Below are positions 1 through 6,237 of a DNA stretch of 10,986 bases, piece by piece. The notes beneath the pieces are model-generated. The model was not told the origin of the DNA and made no database searches. It saw only the letters and a program-made list of their open reading frames with translations. The translations under genes were made by a program, and so were the position numbers. The DNA is from Planctomycetales bacterium (GTDB lineage: Bacteria; Planctomycetota; SBBH01). The DNA lies in the NCBI GenBank assembly GCA_005239795.1, contig SBBH01000133.1, forward strand, positions 1 to 10,986, in the 5' to 3' direction. The stretch's first letter is position 1; every line of letters begins with the position of its first letter.

Positions 1-854
1 GGCTCTTCGTGAATCACCTTGAGAAGGATGTCGACCTCGCGTTCGGAAACGAAGGGAGGAACCCCTGTGAGCATCTCGTAAAAAACCGCCCCCAGGGAGT
101 AGACGTCGCTCTTGGCGTCGACCTTGTCGACATCCCCCTGCGCCTGCTCGGGAGACATGTAGTGGGGCGTCCCCATCGTGGTGCCCGAACGCGTGTGCAA
201 AGTCTCGGAGTCGAGCGTGCGCGCCAGCCCGAAATCCGTCAGCAGAGCCCTCCCCTGCTTGTCGATGAGGATGTTCCCCGGCTTGATGTCGCGATGGATC
301 ACGCCGTTCTCGTGGGCGTAATGGATGGCGGCGGCGACCTGCCGGAGGATCTCGACGGCCTCCCGGTGCGGGATCGGGCCTCGGCGGAGCCTCTCGTGGA
401 GAGACTCCCCCTCGATAAGATCCATTGTGAAATAGACCTTCCCCTCAGTACTCCCGACGTCGTGGATCGAAACGATGTTCGGGTGGCGCAGCCTCGCAGC
501 CGCTCGCGCCTCGCGCAGGAAGCGGCGGATCTGGTCGCCCGAGGCGTCGCGTCCGGCGATCAGGACCTTCATGGCGACGACGCGGTTTAAGTGCTTCTGG
601 CGGACGCGGTAGATCACCCCCATCCCGCCGCGCGAGAGCTCTCCCAGCACCTCGTATTGTCCGAAATCCTCGGGAAGCGGCGGCGGCGCGCCTGCGGCGG
701 CGTCCTCTTCCCCGGCCCCCTCCATCACCCAGGTCTCAGGTTCCGTGGCAGGATCGGCCGCCCGGGAATTCAAGGCACAGACCGGACACCGGAAAACCCC
801 GGACGAATCCTTTTGGAGCGGACGGTGGCACGCGGCGCAGGTCCCCGGCGTCAT
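1..854 (-). CDS. Hanks-type Ser/Thr protein kinase with N-terminal zinc ribbon (3' end outside window)
   Basis: Partial: the start and about 284 codons are inside the window, and the C-terminus lies beyond the left edge. The protein opens with a zinc-ribbon-like Cys pair arrangement (C6-x2-C9 and C23-x2-C26). An acidic/Ala/Pro linker follows, then a kinase domain from about residue 66. Visible motifs are the Gly-rich loop SRGGMG (first Gly replaced by Ser), the ATP-binding lysine K96 in VVAMK, the catalytic loop HRDIKPGN with D189, K191 and N194, D207-F-G, and the P+1 region YMSPEQ followed by SDVYSLG. These are all the residues of an active PknB-type kinase that phosphorylates Ser/Thr. The ATG is chosen because GAGAG lies just upstream and an in-frame TAG lies 12 bases before it; a GTG two codons upstream is less likely. 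It starts 23 bp after the stop of the aconitase-like gene, so the two are probably co-transcribed. Its substrate is unknown, and the neighbour is an obvious candidate (inference). Confidence 0.93.
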   Translation of the reverse strand, partial: MTPGTCAACHRPLQKDSSGVFRCPVCALNSRAADPATEPETWVMEGAGEEDAAAGAPPPLPEDFGQYEVLGELSRGGMGVIYRVRQKHLNRVVAMKVLIAGRDASGDQIRRFLREARAAARLRHPNIVSIHDVGSTEGKVYFTMDLIEGESLHERLRRGPIPHREAVEILRQVAAAIHYAHENGVIHRDIKPGNILIDKQGRALLTDFGLARTLDSETLHTRSGTTMGTPHYMSPEQAQGDVDKVDAKSDVYSLGAVFYEMLTGVPPFVSEREVDILLKVIHEE

Positions 855-877
855 AAGCACTCTCTATATTAAACGTG

Positions 878-2905
878 CTAACGGGACTGGCGCTTGACCT
901 TCTTCGGCTTCTTTTTGGCGCTCTGGGCGCTTCTGGCGGCTGGGCGAGAGGAGCTGCGGCTTCTGGCTGTTGCCGCGCGGGCCTTCTCCCCTTTCACCAA
1001 AACCCCGCCCCGCACCAGGATGGCGGCTTCGGCTCCGGCCACCCCCGCCTTTACCAGGATCTTCAGCTTGCGTGCCGGCACGGTCAGCGTAAAAGGCTTT
1101 CCGGAAACGAGCGCCCGCCGGAAGTCGCCGATGCGCACGGCATCCCCCTGGACCAGGCGGTCGTAGCCGGTCCGCTCGGCAAAGAGGAGCGGCGCAATCC
1201 CAAAATTCACAAGATCCGAGAGATGCTCCGCGCCAAACGATCGGGCCAGGATCGCGCGCACGCCGAGGTGGCGCAGGACAAGCGCGGCGCCGGAGTGCGC
1301 CCTTCCTTGGCCATAGCGCTCCCCGGCCACCAGAATCCCCGACTTGGCCTCGAGGGCTCGGCGCGCGAACATCGGATCGAGCGACTCGAGAGCCTGGCTG
1401 GCAGCGGCCGGAATGTTGAGCGCCTGAGCCGGAAACCTCTCGTCGCGCGCGAGGATTCGATCTGTCGACACCTCGTCGGCCGCCTTAACAAGAACGCTCG
1501 CCGTCAGCTCCGCAGGCAGAGGATCGAAAGCCGGCAGGGGGCGCACGAAAGAGCCGCGGTGGATCTCGATCCTGGATGAGTCTGACGGCGGCCGGGCGAT
1601 GCCAACGTCGTCCCCTTCGCCAAGGCGAAGCAATGTCAAAGGCTGGTGCTTTCCCAGGCCGCGAGGATCGGCCAGAGCCCCCTTTAAGGCGCTCACAGCG
1701 GCGACTTCAGGACCTGCGAAGTAGATCATGGCGTCCGGGACTCCAGTTGCCCCCCTGGCGTTGGTGCCAAACGTGTGCACGGACACCGCGTGAGAGGCGG
1801 GAAGGTGAATATCGGGAACCGAGTACCCCGCCGCCGATTCGACGACGTGGGCCCCTGCCGCAAGAAGCGTCTCAAGATGACCCCCCGCAGCGGCGGCCTT
1901 CAGGACACGACGGGAGCCGGGAATCACGAACAGATTGACGCCGTCCGCGAGGCGCCCCCCCTTCAGGATCTCGGCGGCCGCGGCAAGGTCCTTGAGCGAC
2001 GTTCCCGCATCGGAGCCGATCACCACTTGATTGATCCGGGTCCCCTCGACTTCGCGCACCGAGCAAACGTTGTCGAGACTGTGGGGTTTGGCGACCAACG
2101 GTTCCAGAAGTCCCAGATCGATTTCTAGATATTCGTCATAAACGGCATCGCTGGCGGGCGCGAGCGCCGACCAATCCCCTTTGCGTCCGACGGCCGTCAG
2201 ATACTCGCGGGTGCGCTCATCGGAAGGGAACGTGGATCCTATGGCGCCAAACTGCGCTCCGAACCACGCGAGGGTCGCCCGGTCCGGAACCGAAACCGAG
2301 CGGATTCCCTCCCCGACGTACTCGAAAATCCGGCCGGCGCCCCCCTTGACGGTCAGACGCCGGAGCATCTCGAGCCCTAGGTCGCGCCCTGAAATCCACG
2401 GGGGGAGGACCCCCTGCAGGCGAACCTGGACGATCTTGGGCATCAGGAAGGGGCGTCGGCCGCTTGTGATCGCTAGGGCCGTGCTCAAGGGATCCGCCGC
2501 CAAGGCCAGACCCGAAATCCCCCCCGCGGCGGCGACGTCGGCGGTGGTTCCCAAGAAGACTTGGCCCGGCCGGGCAAACAGGTCCAGAAAGACCTGGACG
2601 GCGTTGCCGTTCCCGGGTTTCGAAAAATGAAAGCGGTGGCGGGCTGAGGAGGTCTGAAGAAAACGATGCAGGTCAGCTTGATCCGGCTCGAGCGCCAAGG
2701 AGGTCCTGTCGACCGAACAGAGCACCTCGAGACCCCGGGCCGCGGGCTCTCCGCGCGACTCCACATAAAGACAAGCCATTTCGGCCCCTTCCGTGTCGCG
2801 CAAGAGGACGCGGTCGATCTGGAGCCCCCCCGACGTCCCTGGAGAAGTTCTTTTGGGATCCAGGCCATGCTTGGCGAGAATCTTCTGCGTCACGTTGAAT
2901 CCCAT
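878..2905 (-). CDS. Aconitase-fold pseudoenzyme lacking Fe-S cysteines and catalytic residues
   Basis: The 675-residue protein matches the short bacterial aconitase family along its whole length. Scaffold motifs include SKPGNG (95-100), LPPW (167-170), RRLTVKGG (182-189), FPSDERTR (226-233), PHSLDNV (274-280) and the swivel-domain stretch ERYGQG...RHLGVRAILARSF. The chemistry is gone. GSCTN is GSDAG (298-302), so the first cluster ligand is D299. ACGPC is AAGYS (358-362), so both other ligands are lost. GSDSHT is GTTADV (119-124), and GQGSSREH is GQGRAHSG (532-539). By my alignment the positions matching mitochondrial Q72, H101, H147, N258, E262, R447 and R452 are also replaced. The open frame and intact scaffold argue for selection rather than decay. 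The C-terminal 35 or so residues are rich in Lys, Arg and Ser. The ATG at 2905 has GGGAGG just upstream; a TTG 11 codons earlier lacks this. Function is unknown. An IRP1-like RNA-binding or sensory role is only a guess. Confidence 0.85.
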   Translation of the reverse strand: MGFNVTQKILAKHGLDPKRTSPGTSGGLQIDRVLLRDTEGAEMACLYVESRGEPAARGLEVLCSVDRTSLALEPDQADLHRFLQTSSARHRFHFSKPGNGNAVQVFLDLFARPGQVFLGTTADVAAAGGISGLALAADPLSTALAITSGRRPFLMPKIVQVRLQGVLPPWISGRDLGLEMLRRLTVKGGAGRIFEYVGEGIRSVSVPDRATLAWFGAQFGAIGSTFPSDERTREYLTAVGRKGDWSALAPASDAVYDEYLEIDLGLLEPLVAKPHSLDNVCSVREVEGTRINQVVIGSDAGTSLKDLAAAAEILKGGRLADGVNLFVIPGSRRVLKAAAAGGHLETLLAAGAHVVESAAGYSVPDIHLPASHAVSVHTFGTNARGATGVPDAMIYFAGPEVAAVSALKGALADPRGLGKHQPLTLLRLGEGDDVGIARPPSDSSRIEIHRGSFVRPLPAFDPLPAELTASVLVKAADEVSTDRILARDERFPAQALNIPAAASQALESLDPMFARRALEAKSGILVAGERYGQGRAHSGAALVLRHLGVRAILARSFGAEHLSDLVNFGIAPLLFAERTGYDRLVQGDAVRIGDFRRALVSGKPFTLTVPARKLKILVKAGVAGAEAAILVRGGVLVKGEKARAATARSRSSSRPAARSAQSAKKKPKKVKRQSR

Positions 2906-2958
2906 GGCGCCTCCCGATGAACTTGTTGACAGCGACAACCTCCTCGGAGAACCTTCGG

Positions 2959-2986
2959 AAAGTATCTATTTTTGACCAGATGTCAA
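2959..2986 (-). promoter_or_regulatory. Candidate sigma-70 promoter for the aconitase-like/kinase pair
   Basis: On the minus strand there is a perfect -35 TTGACA (2981-2986), 16 bp of spacer and a weak -10 TACTTT (2959-2964). This would give a leader of about 45-50 nt before the ATG at 2905. The -10 is poor, so the call rests on the -35 and on the position in a divergent intergenic region. Confidence 0.35.
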
Positions 2987-3032
2987 CACCTGATCTTCTG
3001 TTGTATCCCCATCCCCCCCTATGAAAATAAAC

Positions 3033-3050
3033 TTTTAAACATTTTTAAAC
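3033..3050. repeat. Direct repeat TTTTAAAC, one helical turn apart, in the divergent promoter region
   Basis: TTTTAAAC occurs at 3033-3040 and again at 3043-3050, so the copies are offset by 10 bp, one DNA turn. They lie just upstream of folC in a strongly AT-rich stretch (about 3018-3071) within GC-rich DNA. The layout would suit a binding site for a repressor or activator, but chance similarity in AT-rich DNA is also possible. Confidence 0.3.
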
Positions 3051-3061
3051 TACTACAAATA

Positions 3062-3067
3062 TATAAA
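3062..3067 (+). promoter_or_regulatory. Candidate -10 box directly before folC (possible leaderless start)
   Basis: TATAAA at 3062-3067 ends five bases before the folC ATG (3072). There is no Shine-Dalgarno sequence in the preceding AT-rich stretch, and no good -35 about 17 bp upstream. If this is the -10, transcription would start at or within the ATG and the mRNA would be leaderless. Confidence 0.3.
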
Positions 3068-3071
3068 ATAA

Positions 3072-4403
3072 ATGACTTACGAAGAATCTGTTCAGTATAT
3101 CAACTCCACAACGGACTATGAACGGATGGTCAATTTCCCGCCCAAGAAATTCAATTTAGAACGCATTTCATTGTTGGATAAAGAATTAGGATTCCCGAGC
3201 CGGAAATTTGACATCGCCCATCTGGCCGGCACAAAGGGAAAGGGATCGACCGCGGCCATGATCGCCTCGGCCTTAAGTGTTTCCGGACACAAAACCGCCC
3301 TTTACACCTCTCCTCACGTGACCGGACTACGCGAAAGGATTGTGATCGACAGAGCTCCCATCTCCTGCGAGGAATTCGCGGAAGCGATCTCGGAAGTAGC
3401 CGCGGCGATCGAGCGGCCAGGATTAAAGGACGATCCACCCACTTTTTTCGAACTCCTGACAGCCGCCGCGTTCCTGCATTTCGCCAAAATGCGCGTCGAC
3501 TGGGCGGTGATCGAGACGGGCTTGGGTGGGAGGCTCGACGCCACCAATATCGTGCTCCCCCGCCTGTGCGTCATCACGCCGATTGGCCTCGATCATCAGG
3601 CGATGCTGGGCGATACCCTTGAAAAAATCGCTCGGGAGAAGGCGGGGATCGTGAAGTCGCCGGCCCCCGTCGTCTCAGCGGCGCAGCCGCCTGAGGCGGA
3701 CACAGCGCTACGGGAGGCGGCCTCTCAAAAAGGGGTCCCCTTGTATCAGGTGGGTCGCGATACGCTTCTTTCGGAGCTCCCCCCCGACGGGGCTCGCCGC
3801 CCGTTTTCCGTCAGGACCCCTTGGCGCGTCTGGGAAGGATTGGCCCTGGCCATGGCAGGCTCCCACCAGCGTGCCAATGCCGCCACAGCCCTCACCGCGC
3901 TCGATTGGATCGACCAGGGCGACCCCGGAACACTGAATGTTCAGGAGGTGCGCCGCGCCCTCTCAACCCTGACCCTCCCCGGGCGGATCGAGCGCCTGCC
4001 AGGCCCCCCTCCCGTCATCGCCGACGGCGCCCACAACCGCGATTCGATCGACGCACTGCTCGCGGCGTTGGAAAACGAGATTCCCCACCGTCGGCTTGTG
4101 ACGATCTTTGCCTGCCAGCACGACAAGGAGGCCTCATGGATATTGGGGCGCCTGGCTCCCCGGTGCGCGGTCCTCATCCTCACGACGACCGGGAATCCGC
4201 GTGCCGCCGACCCCACGCGTCTGGCCGCCCTGGCGCAGGAGGCAGCGCCCAATCTCCCGATTGAAACGGCGCCGACCCCCCAGGAGGCGCTTTCGCGCGC
4301 GCGGGCCCTCGCCGGCCCCGGCGATCTCATCTGCAGCACAGGCTCCTTGTACCTGGCCGGCGCGATACGCCGTGAAATCCTTGGAAATGCAGGAACTGAT
4401 TAG
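3072..4403 (+). CDS. folC: Bifunctional folylpolyglutamate synthase / dihydrofolate synthase
   Basis: This cytoplasmic Mur-ligase-type enzyme adds glutamate to dihydropteroate and then to folates, using ATP. At 443 residues it has the usual family length. Recognisable motifs are the P-loop GTKGKGST (53-60), the folate-binding TSPH stretch (79-82), ETGLGGRLDATN (148-159), ITPIGLDH (168-175), the REKAGIVK lysine region (188-195), SHQRANA (264-270) and the C-terminal-domain motif ADGAHN that contacts ATP and glutamate. The start is the first ATG of the conserved N-terminus, and no ribosome binding site is visible before it. The first 40 or so codons are more AT-rich than the rest. It is divergent from the aconitase-like gene and converges on mnmA; the two stop codons overlap, leaving no room for a terminator between them. 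Confidence 0.95.
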   Translation: MTYEESVQYINSTTDYERMVNFPPKKFNLERISLLDKELGFPSRKFDIAHLAGTKGKGSTAAMIASALSVSGHKTALYTSPHVTGLRERIVIDRAPISCEEFAEAISEVAAAIERPGLKDDPPTFFELLTAAAFLHFAKMRVDWAVIETGLGGRLDATNIVLPRLCVITPIGLDHQAMLGDTLEKIAREKAGIVKSPAPVVSAAQPPEADTALREAASQKGVPLYQVGRDTLLSELPPDGARRPFSVRTPWRVWEGLALAMAGSHQRANAATALTALDWIDQGDPGTLNVQEVRRALSTLTLPGRIERLPGPPPVIADGAHNRDSIDALLAALENEIPHRRLVTIFACQHDKEASWILGRLAPRCAVLILTTTGNPRAADPTRLAALAQEAAPNLPIETAPTPQEALSRARALAGPGDLICSTGSLYLAGAIRREILGNAGTD

Positions 4404-5467
4404 CATTTCGACGCGATCCATCCGCCGCCCAGGACTTCGTCACCCTCATAAAAGACGGCCGCCTGCCCCGGCGTCAGGGCGCGCTGGGGCGCGTTGAAGC
4501 GGACGGCCGCCGTCGCGCCCGGGCCGGGAACGATCTCGGCCGGTGCCGCCTCATGTGCATAGCGGATCTGGACGCGGGCGGAAAGCGGCGCCGCGGGCGT
4601 CTCTCCCGAAAGCCAGTTGACGTCCGCCAGCGTGCAGGCCGCCACAAAAAGATCCGGCTCCTCCCCCAGGACGACACGATCCGTCTGGGGCTCGATCCGA
4701 ACGACATAGGCGGGACGCCCCAAGACGATCCCCAGCCCCTTCCTCTGCCCAACCGTGAAATTCTCGATCCCGTCGTGCGTCCCAAGGACGGTTCCCGCGG
4801 CGTCGACAAACGTGCCGGGGCGGGAGGCGCCTTTGCGGTAACGACCGATCACGTCGCGGTATCCCCCCTTGGACGCGAAGCAGAGATCCTGGCTGTCCGG
4901 CTTGTCCTTCACGGGAAGGCCGATTTCGGCTGCGATCTTCCGGACTTCTCCCTTGGTCATCCCCCCCAAGGGGAAGCGAATCAACGGCAGATCCCCGGAA
5001 CGCAGGGCAAACAGCACATACGACTGGTCCTTTTCCGGATCGGCCGCCTTCAAGAGGCGCGGCCGGGCGCCGCGGCTCTCGAGCCTGGCGTAATGCCCCG
5101 TGGCGATCGCTTCGCACCCGAGGGAGCGCGCCTCGTCTAAGAGCGAGCCGAACTTCAGCCACTGGTTGCACCGCACGCAAGGGTTGGGGGTGCGCCCCGC
5201 CTGGTAGGCATCCGCGAAATCCTCGAGGACCTTCAGGAAGCGGTCCTTGTAATTGAGCGCATAGAACCGGATCCCCAAAAGGTCCGCCACCCGCTGGGCA
5301 TCCCAGGCGTCGTCTAAGGAACAGCACCGGCGGGGGTTCTCCTCACCCGGCGGCGGCTCGGCGCCGGTCTTCATAAAGAGCCCCGTCACCTCGTGCCCTT
5401 CGCGAGCAAGCAAGGCGGCGGCGACCGAGGAATCGACCCCTCCGGACATGGCAACCGCGATTCTCAT
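4400..5467 (-). CDS. mnmA: tRNA-specific 2-thiouridylase MnmA
   Basis: MnmA thiolates U34 of tRNA Lys, Glu and Gln to 2-thiouridine. It uses ATP to activate the base and sulfur relayed from a cysteine desulfurase. The 355 residues match the family length. Visible features are the PP-loop SGGVDSS (8-14), the catalytic NPCVRCN with C97, GHYAR (124-128), DQSYVLF (147-153) and the second catalytic cysteine C196 in SQDLCF. GQRKGLG follows in the C-terminal half, where the beta-barrel domain sits. The start is fixed between an in-frame TAG four codons upstream and the conserved N-terminus. No ribosome binding site is visible, and the start codon lies inside a strong hairpin (separate entry). It is last in a minus-strand series after a methyltransferase, with a repeat-filled gap of about 120 bp between them. 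Confidence 0.96.
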   Translation of the reverse strand: MRIAVAMSGGVDSSVAAALLAREGHEVTGLFMKTGAEPPPGEENPRRCCSLDDAWDAQRVADLLGIRFYALNYKDRFLKVLEDFADAYQAGRTPNPCVRCNQWLKFGSLLDEARSLGCEAIATGHYARLESRGARPRLLKAADPEKDQSYVLFALRSGDLPLIRFPLGGMTKGEVRKIAAEIGLPVKDKPDSQDLCFASKGGYRDVIGRYRKGASRPGTFVDAAGTVLGTHDGIENFTVGQRKGLGIVLGRPAYVVRIEPQTDRVVLGEEPDLFVAACTLADVNWLSGETPAAPLSARVQIRYAHEAAPAEIVPGPGATAAVRFNAPQRALTPGQAAVFYEGDEVLGGGWIASKC

Positions 5468-5492
5468 GCCAAGAGCATTCTAGAATCGCGGT
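5454..5492 (-). promoter_or_regulatory. Hairpin burying the mnmA start codon
   Basis: In the mnmA transcript the leader segment ACCGCGATTCT (5492-5482) is perfectly complementary to AGAATCGCGGT (5464-5454), which is codons 2-5 of mnmA. Inside the 17-nt loop a further ATGC/GCAT pairing can form around TCTTG, so the AUG itself would be paired. The 11-bp perfect stem plus a 4-bp inner stem should strongly limit ribosome access. It may be a translational switch (temperature, helicase or feedback control), but no mechanism is shown by the sequence. Confidence 0.55.
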
Positions 5493-5509
5493 AAACACCA
5501 AACATCAAA
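5493..5509. repeat. CAAAC-type intergenic repeat, copy 1
   Basis: The 17-mer AAACACCAAACATCAAA matches the reverse complement of 8020-8036 at 16 of 17 positions. It lies next to the mnmA start hairpin, and both copies are intergenic. A longer degenerate CAAAC-rich stretch surrounds the second copy. Confidence 0.5.
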
Positions 5510-5512
5510 TTT

Positions 5513-5574
5513 TCCGCCTTTGCACCTTCGGTGCTCCGGCGGATCCGCCGTAGGGCCAAAGGCCCGTAGGCGGA
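5513..5574. repeat. Tandem pair of 31-bp hairpin units with covarying inner stems
   Basis: Two abutting 31-bp units (5513-5543 and 5544-5574) share the same plan: TCCGCC, 3 nt, a 5-bp stem arm, 3-nt loop, the other stem arm, 3 nt, GGCGGA. The inner stems differ (GCACC/GGTGC versus GGGCC/GGCCC), yet each pairs perfectly. The repeats can also fold as a four-arm structure with an outer TCCGCCT/AGGCGGA stem and 2-nt linkers. It lies between the methyltransferase gene and mnmA, so it may also affect transcript ends. It resembles REP/BIME-type dispersed elements in style, but I recognise no named family. Confidence 0.65.
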
Positions 5575-5587
5575 CAAGCTCCAATAC

Positions 5588-6220
5588 TCAAGACGCCTTC
5601 CTCGCAACGGCTACGAGGTCCCCCTCATGCCCGGAAGAGCCGACAAGTATCTTCCCTAGAGCTCCGAGAGAACGGGCAGCAATGCGTTTCCACGTGGGGA
5701 GCCCGTCCAACGCCGCGGCTCGGTCCTCGCCGATGTCAACCGACGCATACCCTGCCTTCAGGAGCATCTCGCGCAACGCTCCAGCGCCGTAAGGCCGGAC
5801 ATGCGTGGGATCGTCCCAGAAATCCGCCGTGATCACGTTGATGTTGCGGGGATTGGGGGTCAACACGACCAGGAGGCCCCCCTTGGCGAGCGCCTTAAAA
5901 GAACCCCGGATCAAGTGCTCCGCCTGATCCGGTCCCAGGTGTTCAATGACGTGAAAACAGGCGATCCCGTTGTACTGGCCGTCGCGGCGCGAAAGAAACT
6001 CAACGGCATCCCCCTCGGAACAGGCGAGCCCTTTTTCGCGCGCCGCCCGGGCGGCGCCTAGATCGCTTTCGACCCCTTCGGACGCGATCCCCTCGGCGCG
6101 CAGCAATTCCAGGAATATCCCCTCCCCGCACCCCACGTCCAGGACGCGTTGGCACGACCGAAAATGCCCCAGATGCCTGCGTCGGTGCTGCCGGATCATC
6201 TCGTCTGAGGGTGAGGACAT
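5588..6220 (-). CDS. Class I SAM-dependent methyltransferase
   Basis: This 210-residue Rossmann-fold methyltransferase of the Methyltransf_11/23 type has the SAM-binding motif I VLDVGCGEG (26-34). An acidic residue, E52, in GVESD ends strand 2, D71 is in EGDAVEF, and motif IV is FHVIEHL (89-95). The motif TPNPRN (121-126), followed by FWDDPTHVRPY (134-144), is common in small methyltransferases near polysaccharide genes, but no such genes are in this window. The substrate therefore cannot be named. The ATG at 6220 has GGGGA about seven bases upstream. The gene begins 17 bp after the DEAD-box helicase stop, which suggests one transcript with a possible RNA or ribosome-related target (inference). 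An O-methyltransferase acting on sugars or lipids is the alternative. Confidence 0.88.
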   Translation of the reverse strand: MSSPSDEMIRQHRRRHLGHFRSCQRVLDVGCGEGIFLELLRAEGIASEGVESDLGAARAAREKGLACSEGDAVEFLSRRDGQYNGIACFHVIEHLGPDQAEHLIRGSFKALAKGGLLVVLTPNPRNINVITADFWDDPTHVRPYGAGALREMLLKAGYASVDIGEDRAAALDGLPTWKRIAARSLGALGKILVGSSGHEGDLVAVARKAS

Positions 6221-6237
6221 GCAAAATCCCCAAAAAG

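Noticed and set aside
9..590. Long plus-strand open frame over the kinase
   Set aside because: It is the antisense of a kinase domain with all catalytic motifs, and its translation has no recognisable family features.
2926..2931. TTGACA on the plus strand as a folC promoter
   Set aside because: No -10 at suitable spacing, and it is about 140 bp from the folC start.
2925..2939. Imperfect palindrome GTTGACAGCGACAAC as an operator
   Set aside because: Only the outer arms (GTTGxC/GxCAAC) match and the centre does not, so it is too weak to call.
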